Below are positions 1 through 11,520 of a stretch of DNA of 64,000 nucleotides, one piece after another. The notes beneath the pieces are model-generated. The model made no database searches. It saw nothing but the letters and a program-made list of their open reading frames with translations, and had not been told where the DNA came from. This stretch comes from Suillus spraguei (Eukaryota > Basidiomycota > Agaricomycetes > Boletales > Suillaceae): positions 62,001 through 126,000 of the forward strand of contig JABCPU010000112.1 in assembly GCA_016800925.1 (NCBI GenBank), given 5' to 3'. Position 1 is the first letter of the stretch; each line of letters begins with the position of its first letter. A program made the translations under genes and the position numbers.

Positions 1-560
1 TCTTTGATGGGCCCATTCTACTTGTAAAAATTCAACGAGTTCTGTATGTGAGATCGTGTTGGTTGTGAATAAAGCACAGCTGCCGCGTTTCGGGGTCCCG
101 AGACCCGGAAACCAGGGGCTGTGCGCGGCACAGCATACTAGTACTGCTTGCAATTGCGGCACTGCGGGCAACAGCAGGGCCCGGGAATTCAATGTCATGT
201 GTAGACAAAAAAAATTGTAGAGTGACACATGACGATACGCGAGTACATTTGTGAACTGTCAGAATCTGGGTGCTAAGTATTAATACCCACGTTTAGCGTA
301 TATTCAAGTTCCTGAGGCCTGAGTACTAGAGTCCTTGAATGTAAAAGGAAACAACCGGCGTTTTATCATAGGGCCTGCATACAAAAGACTCAGCCGAAGT
401 CGTGTCAATGACTCTGTGTTTCTCAGTGCCTTTAATGTGGCCGTGAAACAGGTCAGGGCAGAACTCCCCATCGAGCTTCACTGAATCTCATGTTGGACAC
501 TAATTGCTACCGGGCAGAGGGCCCCATGCAGCTAAGTTCGTCACCTGAGTGCAGCGCCCA
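1..560. other. No gene recognised; 3' flank of PEX1
   Basis: I see no convincing exon on either strand. The short open frames at 490-767 overlap the last PEX1 exon in antisense and are shadows of it. The stretch probably holds the 3' untranslated region of PEX1 and intergenic DNA. Confidence 0.5.
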
Positions 561-3500
561 TCATCCCAACGACGCTCGACTGCCAACCCTACTATCACCA
601 CTCGGCGTTGGGAATGTATTCTCGCTGCCACCTCGATCAGACACGAACTCTCGATATCTAGTTTGCCCGTGATGAACAACTATCGACACTCTGTGGGAAA
701 GAAGACGCTCACATTCTGCCCAGTCGTACCTGTTCCTCGCGTGAAACAGATGGCCTTGTCGTTTTAAGCACCTTTAATAGATGCTCTTGAGTAATCTCGT
801 GCTGCAGGAAACGTCAGCTATTGGAGGAATCTATGAGAAGAGTAAGAACACAGACCTTCTTGGGCGTCACAACGGCCCTGCTATCCCCTTCCAGCCCCCC
901 AGATTTCGACCTAATTTGTTGCAGCTAGAAACATATCAGTCATAAAAATTTGTGCCAATACGAGCGCAGTTTCTTACTCGTTGCTGCATTTTCGTCTCGT
1001 CTGCCTTGGACGCCGTTTTCGCTGCATCCTTCCCAGCGCCTAATATCACATATTTCACCGGGTCCATGTTACTTAACCCCACACCCACCCTCCTCCGGCC
1101 CGCCTGGACATCACCTCCACCATTACTATTTGCCTTTTCAGCATCTATAGCAGCATGTACTACTTCCAGATGGGCATTGTATACAAGCGCCTGCAGATCC
1201 GCACCCGAAAAGCCCTCAGTGATACTTGCAAGTTTATCAAAGTCCACCGAGGGTGCGAGTGTTAGCTTTCGAGATACTGCAACTAAAATCTGAAAATGTA
1301 TGCAAGACAATGTTAAAGATTATGATTTATGGAGCACTGTGGGGCACTGACGTCTTTTCGGTCCTCGACACCAGGTAGATCACAAAGCAAAGATTTATCC
1401 AGCCGACCTGGACGAAGCAGTGCGGAATCGATGAGATCTGGTCGACTTGCGGAAGATCAACAATCAGACATTGCGGTCAAGGGAAATAATCTACCTTGTT
1501 GCAGCAAGGACATAGACTCCTTCAAGCCCCTCGGCGCCATCCATTTGCGTTAGCATCTGATTAACTACACGATCTGTCACGCCCGTGCTGTCATGTCCTC
1601 TGCACACACACATTCAATTAAACAGAAAGAGAGTGAGATAAGAAACCAACCTCTTTGGTGCGATTGAGTCAAACTCGTCGAAAAAGAGCACACAGGGTTT
1701 GGCAGCTGACGCACGATCAAAAATGTCCCTCACCTAGACATAGTCAGTATGACCCTGAAAAACATCATGTATGCGTACTGATTTTTCACTCTGTCCGATA
1801 TATTTATTCAATAGCTCTGGACCTTTGATACTGATGAAGTTCAACCCGCACTCTTTCGCGACAGCTGACGCAAGCAGCGTTTTTCCACACCCAGGATAGC
1901 CGTATAAGAGTAGCCTACATTCCCTCCATAAATCGCATCCATAACACAGAGGATAATAGACGCACCCAGATCTCAGCCTCAACGGAGACTGCTTAAACAG
2001 TTGAGCATACTTCGTTGGCCACTCTAGCGTTTCCCTCAACACAAGCTTAGTGTCCTTCAAGCCTACACCGCCACAATTAATGAACCGGCGACAGATATTT
2101 TTGAAAAGAAGCACGCACCACCAATGTCAGCCCACTCTACGTCCGACTTTTGTAAGGGTACATCCCTCAGTGAGAGAGGTACAAATCCTTCTTGGGCCTC
2201 TACAAAGTCTTTCGCCGAAAGTGTGACCTTCCAAAACCAGCGTGAGATAGTGAAAAATGCCATCAGACGATGCTCACCTTCTCAACACTCACGCCCACTT
2301 CTGACACTGCCCGCCCAACAGCGACCTGTATCGTCCGTGTGACAAGATCCCGCAGGTCGACAGGGGAATACCCCTCTGTCTCTACTGCAAGTCGTGTGTA
2401 CTCAGGCGGGTCAGATTCGTCGACAACAAATGACAGTGGTTCCTTGGCCATGGAAAGCCGCCGAGACACAAGATCGGCGAGAATCTGTTCAAGTAGTTTC
2501 GACTCAAAAGGTAACAATAATGAAGGACGAACTTACCTCCTTCCGCGCATCTCTTCCTGGCGGAGGAATGGAAGCAACGTCCTTGAAGATATGCAACGTA
2601 TGTAGTAGCGAGTGCACACTAGTCTGACTTTCTGCTGTGGCAAGGAGCACGATACCACGGAAATTGGATGGTGCAAGGCGTGCGTTGGAGCTATATTGCA
2701 TGAGGAAGAGCTCCGTTATATGTCGCTGGCGGAAGGAATCTGCGTGTTCGACCTCCACAGCGCAGACTTTGTCAAGGTTGTCGAAGACGAGGACGGAGGG
2801 ACTGTGCCATCGTGCTAGCACGAAGAGGTGGCGAAAGAGTGCACCAAGGGTTTGAACGGGCTTGGATGCGAGCGGGGAGAAGTCAATATAATGTATGGCT
2901 GAATGATATTTTTCAATATGATTTCAAGTAGCAACGGGATTGTCAGGCCGGAAAAGTATTAGAGCCTAGAATATCCCACTCACAAGCATACACACGCTCA
3001 TCTGCTTCCAATCTGCGCGCGATCTCCTTCGCAACTGATGTCTTGCCCATTCCCTGACGGCCTGTTATTAGGATGCCAGGAACTGCGATACAAGTGGACA
3101 CGCAAAGTTCGAAAGGGTGCATCAGAATGCGTCAGAATTGAATCCGATTCGATACACATACCTCCCCGAACGACATTCTTGCGCGCATGTACGGCGTAGT
3201 TCGCGACGCAAGTCTTTGTCGTGCCTTCGAGAATATCAGAGACACCTGACAGGCGAAGTGGTGGTTCGGTAGGTGTCGCTGCTGTTGATAAGATCGCTGT
3301 GGAAACTGAAGGCGAGGATGATGTGGACGCAGGACTAACAAAATTATCAGCGCATATCGCTGTCAAGGGAGGGCACGAGCGCACTCATCGAGATGTCCAT
3401 TGATTGCAGGCCCTTGCTCACGGGAACCTGTGAGCGATATCCTACCAAGTCGCAATACATTAGCAATTGATAATGGAACTATACACAGACAAAGAAAGCA

Positions 3501-4864
3501 ACGCACCGGACGAGATCCCAGTCCCCAAACCCACCCTTCACTTCACCGACAAACATCACATGGGTCTCTAAAACGCGATCAGAGATCCCCAACCACACCT
3601 CCCAGTTGTCCCTTCCATTCCCTTCATCATCTCCCGCCCCCAATTCTCTTTTTGATCCTGGGTGCAATATCTTTGCATCGCCATCCTCCTGCTTAGTTTC
3701 AACGCTTTGCTTGATGCTGGTGTTGTTACTGGTACCGGAGTTTATGATATCTGTGGGATCCTTGGGTGGATCCAGCCGACGTGCATGCGCGCACCACCAA
3801 CCCGAACGTGGAGGGTCAGGATTTGGGTCGAACGGGATGTACCGAGTGCCCGTAAGCAACGATAGAGTGTAAGGATGAATATATGCGCGCGTTTTGGCAC
3901 CACATAGAGTGGTAATTTCGGGGACGTTAACTAGCCGGGAAGGGAGTACTCGCAGGATTTCGGACGGATATGAGGGCTTGTCCCGCGTTGGCGAAACGAC
4001 TCCATGTTCTAAGCTTGCTGAAGATGAGGCTTTTGGTTCGGTGTTCGATTTCCTGTGCGACTTGGGGGCAATGCTAACCTCGGTATCGGTTGTGAGCAGC
4101 GCTGCGGTCGCAGACGTGTCGAGCGAGACTTGCGATTGAGGAAAAGATCAGTACACCGGGATATCAATGTGAATGAGATATTTTGATGGTACACACCGAT
4201 TCTTAGTCTTACTCTTGTTCGCCCGAGCACCCATACATTGATCTCTTGTCCGACATTCGCGACTCGCACTTGGGAGAGGAGGGTACCTTCAACGTGCGCG
4301 GCATGCAGTTCCTGGGAAGGGTAAGTCAAGCAAGCTTCAACCGGAATGTAAAGACCTACTACTACGTCCCAGTCATCTGCACTGAGAGGTTCAGTGCTCA
4401 CTGTCTTCGCATATGGAAGGTCATATAATAAACCTAATTCCACCTGCCGATTCAGGCTACACTATCAGCCAGAGGACGGAACAGCTGTGCGCAGACATAA
4501 AGAGCGCACCACTTCTTCTTCTTTGAGGCCCAAACCTGCCGCGTATTGTGGATCTATCTCTAGCGTCTCTATTCCACGTTCGCCTGCAGTGGAGTTGAAT
4601 GAGGCAAGGGAGGATGCAGAAGCCATGCCGGTCCAGCCAACATAGGCCTCTCTTCCCCCGCCATCTGTGGGTTTTAGGTGGACAGCAAGGGTTTGCGGAC
4701 GCTACAATAGCGATTAGAATGATTCCGATCGACTCAGTCTATGAGACAGAGAAACAATGTGAACATACAATCTGTCTCTCAAGAAGGGGACCGTATACTG
4801 ATATTGGGAGATTGACCAGGGACGATTTCAATGATACAAAGTGCACTCTTGCCCGCCGGGGCAT
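561..4864 (-). CDS. PEX1: Peroxin-1, AAA+ ATPase of the peroxisomal export complex
   Basis: With Pex6, Pex1 forms the ATPase that pulls ubiquitinated Pex5 receptor out of the peroxisome membrane. The gene is read from ATG at 4864 ([18 protein letters not shown]) through many short introns to the TGA at 561-563. N-terminal landmarks are EAYVGWTGM and [13 protein letters not shown]. The first ATPase domain (D1) has a Walker A motif, GRQGMGKT (about 3040), followed by [10 protein letters not shown] (about 2780). The second (D2) has Walker A GYPGCGKT (about 1890), Walker [15 protein letters not shown] (about 1690) and [16 protein letters not shown] (about 1420). The C-terminus is [11 protein letters not shown], then [11 protein letters not shown] checked the junctions I could by hand; all are GT-AG and keep frame, for example SEKS|VRDIF and AAT|SRPDLID. 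Every family landmark is present with no stop, so this looks like the functional gene, about 1,000 residues long. Confidence 0.95.
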
Positions 4865-6379
4865 TTTTGTAAACGTACGATGATCAATCGAGTGTCCACG
4901 TACTTTGTAGACTAGTGACAAACTAGGCCCAAATCCGGACCACAGCCTAGTCGGCGTCTAAAAGTTGAACCGACTTCAAGTTGACCTTCCTTGGCGTATC
5001 GCACCCAGTACTCAGCCCCAGTGAAAACCCACTGTTCTAAGAATGGCTGAGGTTGGATGAAATTGTCTACAATCTCAATAGAAAAATGAGACTAATAGCA
5101 CATGTGTACAAATGTGTGTGATCGTGCACCATTGTCGCAGATTGTGTGCATGCAATATTTTCACATTACCCCTAGATCGTGCCAGATCTGCTGATATTGG
5201 GTTGTGCAGTTTACAGGCATGCGGCTACAATGAAATACGACTACTGAATGCGCTGCTGTTGTCCATTCCAGTCCACGCTCGTTCAGGCCCATGCTAGCCT
5301 GTGCTCGTTCCCATCGACACTATAGTATTTGGCCGCCAGCAGATGTTCAAAATCAGAAATGGTGAGGTCACAAGAAGTCAGAGAGGGCACGCTACCTGAC
5401 GTGGGCCCAGCGGAGTGCCAACATGATTTCCGATACTGTATTAGAGATGTAATCGAAGACGATATGGGGAGACAGAGTGTTGGCGGCTATCCATGGTCAC
5501 GAAGATGGTATCATCTGTCGTGAGGGCCTGATAGTCTTGATCGATTACAGCGTTCCTTAGACGAGTCACACAGTGAAACAAAACAGAGCAAGGAAGACGC
5601 ATACCTGTAGTATAGGTAATATATCTAGGGGAAGCTCCTGCAGGATAATAAATGGAAATGTATGGTGAACAAGGAAGTTGCATACCAGAAAATTTTCGAG
5701 CGAGTGCGGTCTAAAATGAGTGAGGCACTTGCAAGCGCCAGTTTCGCTAAGATGAGGACAAAACGGTTAAGTGGCATAAGATGAACGTACCATATATTCA
5801 CAAATAGAACTAATAACTCGCAAGGTGGCAATCTTCATAAATGAGGTCGGTCCTTGCACGGGTGTGAGGCGCCATGGTGGGGGGAGGAAGAAAGAAGTAT
5901 TAGGGTATGCATCAGTGAACCTCCTTCCGTGGCAATCACTATAAAGCTTAAATGAATCTTAGGTTTTGCTGATCAGTGGCACTTAGTAAGGATCAGTACC
6001 TGTGAACGATTGAACATGATAAATGAAACATGAATGCAAAAAGGCATATCGCTTATTATTCTGGTGCTAATTACTTCAATTGAGATAGACAGAATGAGTT
6101 TCACTCTATGTTGACTCCACTTGTGCTCAGTGATCATGCTTGCAGCATTGGAGTTTTATTTTTTATACCTGCAAGTGCTCGTTCCCGGTGTCGAACTTCA
6201 CACAAGTTCGATAGATGCATAGATTCGGCGATACGCCTGGTGCCTCGAATTGTCTTATATCCTTGAGCACTATATTCTATTTGAGATTCATTGTAACTGG
6301 TTCTGCATAGAGGCCCGATCCCACATATCAGCTGCCCTGTATCCAATATGCCATGAGCCAACATGATGATATTAGGTCC
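4865..6379. other. Intergenic stretch with exon-like fragments, no gene model
   Basis: On the minus strand there are short pieces bounded by plausible splice sites, for example ELPLDILPILQ near 5620 and SPHIVFDYISNTVSEIMLAL near 5440. I could not join them into one reading frame or match them to a family. They may belong to an undetected multi-exon gene or to a relic. Nothing else is supported here. Confidence 0.3.
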
Positions 6380-6825
6380 TCAGGCCTCAGACTTTGCAGT
6401 GCTACGAGGAACCTGCGGCCGTCGTATGACAATATGATAAAATTTGATGCAAGGAGAGGCTTACCGGCACTTCATCAGCAAGGTCCTCAGGCTTAAAACT
6501 GTGACGAGGAACCTGCGGACGTCGTATTACAATATAATAAGATTTAATGCGGGGAGAGGCTTACCGGCACTCTGGCATCCTTAGACTTAGCACTGGCAGT
6601 GCTGTGGACGTCGTATGACAATATGATAAAATGTGATGCGAAGAGACACTTACTGGCACTTCATTGGCAAGGTCCTCGGGCCTAAAACTGTGACGAGGAA
6701 CCTGTGGACGTTGTATGACAATATGATAAGATTTGACGAGAGGAGAGACTAACCGGCACTCCAGCACTGACAAGGGCCGTCAGGCCAAGGAGCATAGCGA
6801 AAGTAGTAGAGAGGCGGATGTACAT
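6380..6825 (-). CDS. Secreted repeat peptide precursor made of 48-nt mini-exons
   Basis: Exon 1 (6754-6825) encodes a signal peptide, MYIRLSTTFAMLLGLTALVS then AGVP, with a likely cleavage after VSA. Exons 2 (6654-6701), 4 (6465-6512) and 5 (6380-6412) encode VPRHSFRPEDLANEVP, VPRHSFKPEDLADEVP and VPRSTAKSEA-stop. All start in phase 0. Exon 3 (6565-6601) is a 37-nt degenerate copy. The four introns (6702-6753, 6602-6653, 6513-6564, 6413-6464) are each exactly 52 nt and nearly identical, so exon plus intron is a 100-bp tandem unit. A TATA box lies about 50 bp upstream of the ATG. No dibasic Kex2 site is visible, and I recognise no family. A processed secreted peptide (signal, effector or modified peptide) is an inference from signal peptide plus repeats. 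Confidence 0.7.
6413..6753 (-). repeat. Tandem exon-intron units of 100 bp
   Basis: Successive units consist of a mini-exon (48 nt in intact copies) plus a 52-nt intron. The introns share a GTAAGC/GTAAGT/GTTAGT donor, a central TTATCATATTGTCATACG block and a CCACAG or CCGCAG acceptor. The unit has been duplicated as a whole rather than the exon alone. Confidence 0.85.
6565..6601 (-). pseudogene. Degenerate third mini-exon of the peptide gene
   Basis: This exon reads STASAKSKDARVP only if translated from the AGC that overlaps the splice acceptor. Next to exon 5 it lacks 11 nt spanning VPR, which leaves 37 nt and breaks the frame. Splicing it in gives a stop after four codons. Because all neighbours are phase 0, skipping it restores an open product. 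Confidence 0.65.
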
Positions 6826-6873
6826 GATGATGAGTTGGATCTACTTGCAGGAAGGGTGCTGTTTGACATCTGT

Positions 6874-6879
6874 TTTATA
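6874..6879 (-). promoter_or_regulatory. TATA box of the mini-exon peptide gene
   Basis: The minus strand reads AAGTATAAAACAG here, with TATAAA about 49-54 bp upstream of the ATG at 6825. This would give a very short 5' leader. It supports 6825 as the true start. Confidence 0.55.
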
Positions 6880-8364
6880 CTTCACAGAAGAGGTCATCAA
6901 GTCGTGTTTTCAATATACTGACAGAATCAAGGCGAAACCGTTCGAGTTGTATCCACCCAAAGGAGTTAGCTATCAAGTCACAAGTGGCCCAAGTCGATGG
7001 GATCGAATGCTGTCTAGCCAGCTGAAGGGTTGCAAAATTTGTGACAGAGCCAAACAAATACCTAGTATTCCAGTTTGGTGGAGCTTTGTGGTAATTTGCA
7101 AATGATCGTGTTCCTATCGTGCCCTGCCACCAAACCACCGGCGCCTGCTAGGCTTAGTGTCATGCACTTGGCAAGAACGACGAGTGCCCGTGGAATGAAC
7201 AACTGATAGGTGAATCACAGATGAAAGATCTTCCTCACTAATCCTCTGATGACGCACGTAACAAGAGCCATACCCGTGTGAAGGTCTAGGAATTCGGTCC
7301 GTCGACCAAGTCCGGCTGGTTCCACTCAAGAGTCAAGTGACCAGAATTTGTATCATAGTGAGAATTAACAAGACCACGTGAACATCAGAGCTAGTCTGCA
7401 GAGATTTAGCCTAGACTGGGCATTTCAGAGAAACTCTCATAAACTGATTACAAACATGTACTTGATAGTTTCTGAGAAGGTCCCTTGACGGTTGAGTCTA
7501 TTGGTAGGCGAGAACAGCACATTTGGTAGAAGATGAGAAAGCCTGTTGGATCCGTTGGCAGACAGCTCAAAAATGTAGCACCTTCGATGAGAATGAAGCT
7601 GGCCAGCCTGGCGCACAAGAAGGACGGCAAAAGCTCATTTACAGCTGCAACAAGCTGCGATCTCCAGACAAGGCCAGGCATAGGTTGCTGGGAGATCGGT
7701 AAATTGACATGTGTTGAAGATGGTAGCCTCAAGTTCAAGTTGTGAAAATTGTATGACGCGATGTTGGGAAGTGCACGGGCCGCCGACAGGCGGATCCGGA
7801 CAGACCCGCACGCAGCCAGACGGATTCCCAAACTTAGTGAATCTCACCGGTTGTTGTTCACAGTCTAAAATGTGATTTTGCCCTATCGTATTCCGACAAC
7901 TGGTCAACACAATATTAATGTTGCCACATGCATGTCATCGAGAACGTCCGGGTTGAATGGCCGACTCCCCTGAAATATCAAAGGCAAATTGATTTGCACA
8001 AGTGTTTCAGGCGGCACGGCCTACAGCTGCTAGAGGCTTATAATCTATTCTCGAAATTCTTTTTTTTTTTTTTTTGCAATGTTACACCACCAAGATAAGG
8101 ATATGTAAAGTCACCTGCTTCGCTGATTTATTGTCATGTAAAACCTTTAAACTGGATCATGATAGCATTTTACTCCCGCCGATGTAGACACGCGATAAGT
8201 ATGATACGTGTAAACTATTTACTGGGTACCCAAGCTCGTGCCGCGATAATGAGCATTGAGCTGTAACAATTATTCTTGCCCACTTGAGATCAATGTGTCG
8301 TTTTCACCAGTTTCAGCACTGGTTACACTTGTACACCATCATGCGTCCTAAAGGTTGATCTAAA
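6880..8364. other. Gene-poor interval with a poly(T) run
   Basis: Open frames on the minus strand at 7448-7910 and 7114-7329 show no recognisable domain and no consistent splice structure. A run of about 16-17 T lies near 8060-8076. It could be the A-tail of an old minus-strand retrocopy, but I found no coding remnant beside it. Confidence 0.35.
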
Positions 8365-9305
8365 CTAAATGATACCAGTAGATCTTGAACCATCGCTGAG
8401 CCAAACCTTCAGTTCCCGCACAAGTTTCTTTGCGGTGACCTCTAGCTTCTCATCTCTTGTCCGTGCTACATCCACAATCGTCCGTTTTCTACCTGAAGTT
8501 GTTAGCACAAGACCAACCCGCCTCGGCGAGAACGAAATAGAAAGCGCGCTGAACGGCACTGCTATAGGATCCGATGTTCGTTTACTTGTGCTCGCAGATC
8601 CAGTTCCGCTGTTATTCAACCTGAAAATGCTGGACGAGGAAGACGAGACATTCACTCCAGATGGGTTTGTGTGCACAACCCCCTCGCGGATACCATAGTG
8701 TCGAACGAGGTCTTCGAGCCGGCTGCGCGGTTGCATGAGGTCGAAAAGGTCTTTAAAAGAATCCTCTCTCTCGAGGTGAAAACATGAGTCATCAACCATA
8801 ACATCTTCGTGGACTTTGAGTGCGATGAAGAGGTCGAGAACTTTGGTCTCTCGTTGCAGGGTGTCACCAGAGGACGTAGAGGCCGAGGAAGAAAATGGGA
8901 ATGGATCGGATGAATAGGGAGGGCGTATCATCGAATTGTATGCAGGTAAATATGTAGAGCGCAGCACATGCTCACACGCTTCAACATTGGCAATGTAAGT
9001 TCCGGCCGTCACGTCGAAGGACTTGATCAGCACGCACCAACGTAAAATGAGTGATTAACCAGTCGGAGTTGTGTGGAGAGCCAGCAAAGTGTCTTCCTCT
9101 GCCGCTCGATCTTTCCCTCGTCAATCCCAGGTGTTTGTGGAAACGTCATATACACGATCTTCAACAATAGGTGCGAAGGTAGGTCAGATGGCCTCGTTGC
9201 CTCATGATATTCACCAGGGAAGGGAGGTGGGGGTAGAGTGCTAGCATTAGGGACATAGGGAGGGGGTGGAACAGATTGCATGCACTTCTCTTCGACGATG
9301 ACCAT
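8365..9305 (-). CDS. Conserved basidiomycete hypothetical protein, two exons
   Basis: Exon 1 (9038-9305) starts at ATG 9305 and encodes a proline-rich leader, then HEATRPSDLPSHLLLKIVYM and RQRKTLCWLSTQLRLVNHSF. A 59-nt GT-AG intron (8979-9037) joins FYV to ACEHVLRSTYLPAYNSMIRP. The protein is about 293 residues. It goes on with LDLFIALKVHEDV, SFKDLFDLMQPRSRLEDLVR and a basic C-terminus, ARTRDEKLEVTAKKLVRELK. I recall this arrangement as a conserved Agaricomycete protein without an assigned function. The SDLPSHLLLKIVYMTF segment is faintly F-box-like. No transmembrane segment is seen. Frame, splice sites and codon use all look intact. Confidence 0.75.
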
Positions 9306-10940
9306 AATATGATGTATGTCTGCTGATGGCCTTTATATTAGATAAACGAAGTTATTCTGGTCTCCGGAAGTAGTACGATCTGCTGTGAAAGCCGCGCAGT
9401 GATTCAGAGTATGCAGAAAACACAGATGTGGAAAAATCAGGTTTGACCTGGTCAAAGAGGCTTGATGGATGACCAAAGAGCACCATTCTATCATACCTTC
9501 CTTGACATAACCTCCACAGTAATACTGCCGCGGTGCATTGCTTTGCACAGCATCACGTAACTGCTTTCTCAAGAATTTTAGTCACTGATACAAGGTAACT
9601 GATGAGTCTTTCGCAAGTCTCAGACACATTCGTCGAAGTACGACCAGACTCAGGTGTACACGGAACCCGTGGATAACGCGTAAAGTACAAGAATTGTAAA
9701 CTACTCATATACTGTGAAATATTAGTGCTTTCGGACGGGTTTCTACGTAACCGAAATATCATAAATCATACTGCGCGCTGTGTCAGTCTCGAGCTCTGAG
9801 TTGCTGGTATACTCTAAATCCAACAGTAACTCCCACTGCCCAGACCTCTCCTGTTCCAAGCGGGTACTATCATTCGACGGGAAATGCACAATTTTTACTT
9901 ATTGCTGAATAGCAACACAACAACAACACATATTCGTATCGGATCTACTGTAGTGTATACATTAGGTCTCTGCGCATTGGGCCCAACAAGAATTTTTTAT
10001 TTTGTTGCGAGCTTGTTGCAGCGGCAGCTCTGGAAGTTGAGATGTCGAAAACACAATAGAAATGCACAATTTCGTCACACTATGTCACACATGGCACCTC
10101 GGCCAATACACGATGATACTCGAAGTCCGACAGCGCACAAAGCAAACGAAAGTCCAGTGTTCCACATCGTTCGTAACTTCAATAACGAGCTCAAAATCAA
10201 ATTTCATTGAGGAAATAATACCTAGTAATAAATACTAGGATGCGCTGAGTGATCATTACTTGCTGAAACTCTACTTAATGGTGCAGGAAGGCCATGCAGG
10301 GGGTAAGGCATATATCTGCCAGTGGACGGTCCAGCTTGTAGCTGTGGTGGGAGGTCCGGTAAGGCTCCAAGAGGATGAGCCTCAGAAGGGGCTGGCGCTG
10401 GCTGCCCAAATCGTGGCCTGCTACCTGGATAATGGAGGGGGTGTGCAGGTGGTGGATTAAATGAAGGGAAGGGCAGTGGGCCGTTCATTTGCTGTGCCGC
10501 ATGACTCAAGAAGGGAGCACCGGTGTGTATACCTATTCAGACATTATCAGCAATGAAATAAACATGAAAGTAAGTGCTGGTGTGTGCCGATTCTGCCGAA
10601 TGCACAAAAAAGCGGAGACTCAATGAAGCCGAGGTGTGATCTCCCAATCTAGCCTAACCGTCACGCTTTGCTCATGAATTGTGAATAGCATACTGTGGTG
10701 GTGTTCTATTGACATGAAAACACCTGGAGTAGCTTCAGAATGGTGTATTTTATATATGTTGAAGTTTCTATGTTGATAGGTTAATGAGATCGCGGTGGAT
10801 CTTGGATTTAGTGTTCAAAAATCACTCATTTTGGGTACACTCGCACGATGTTTCATCTCGGGAAGGCTTCACAGCACCGATTTTAAATATTCGATTTGGT
10901 AGTCTTATTGAGCATATACTCATACTTGTCCTCCAGCTGT
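9306..10940. other. Interval with partial exons on the minus strand
   Basis: A proline-rich open exon at about 10222-10535 (minus) starts after a plausible acceptor and encodes THTGAPFLSHAAQQMNGPLP-like sequence ending SIYY-stop. It is probably the last exon of a gene whose upstream exons I could not find. A second stretch at 9333-9762 (minus) is open in two overlapping frames without a good junction. No product can be named. Confidence 0.3.
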
Positions 10941-11520
10941 TCCGAATGAAATATGTCGAATGTCTCGAATCTATCCGTCCAGAAACTTGCACGCGTATCA
11001 ACAGTACGATGTGCCAGAAAGCCTGATAACAACGACGGCCTATCAGTGATTGTATCCATCACAATTTTGTTAGGCTCAGCGAGAGGTCGACTTGAGCATG
11101 AGTCGAGGAGGTACTGGAAGATTGCTGAACCCTTTGTAAGTGCAAGTAATCAGTTTTAAAAATCGTGGGTGGCTAACCATAAGAAATGATCATGGAATGC
11201 TGTCGTACATTAAGTGCACGTCTCATTGGCGCTGGTTAGTCGAGGATCCACGGTGCAGAAGCTTGATCTTAACGAGTACTAGTTATGACTTAAAGTTACG
11301 AGTCTCCCTACCCTAACTGCTTAAGCAGAAGACGAAGCTGTAATCGAGTCGGATACACGAGAGCATCGGTGAACATTGAAAACATACATGACAAAATATA
11401 CGAAAACGAAATAGCTGAAACGCAAGAATGTACGATCCATTTAGACAACAAGATGAAAGAAGATCGCAGATCAACAACTCGTGAATATGTACCAGACGAC
11501 AGCAATATAACCCAGTAGAG
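10940..11520. repeat. Duplicated 3' flank of CHAT copy 1
   Basis: This flank is shared with 18670-19257 and, more decayed, with 27650-28251. Common blocks include CTATCCGTCCAGAAACTTGC (about 10973; about 18702) and the sequence around GGTACTGGAAGATTGC (about 11110; about 18848). It marks the 3' edge of the repeat unit that carries each CHAT gene. Confidence 0.75.

Noticed and set aside
6360..6753. The 100-bp repeats as a simple minisatellite
   Set aside because: Exact GT-AG borders, conserved phase, a signal-peptide first exon and a TATA box fit a gene better than a neutral tandem repeat.
7448..7910. Two overlapping minus-strand frames of 91 and 127 codons
   Set aside because: Neither shows a known motif, and joining them by splicing does not give a coherent product.
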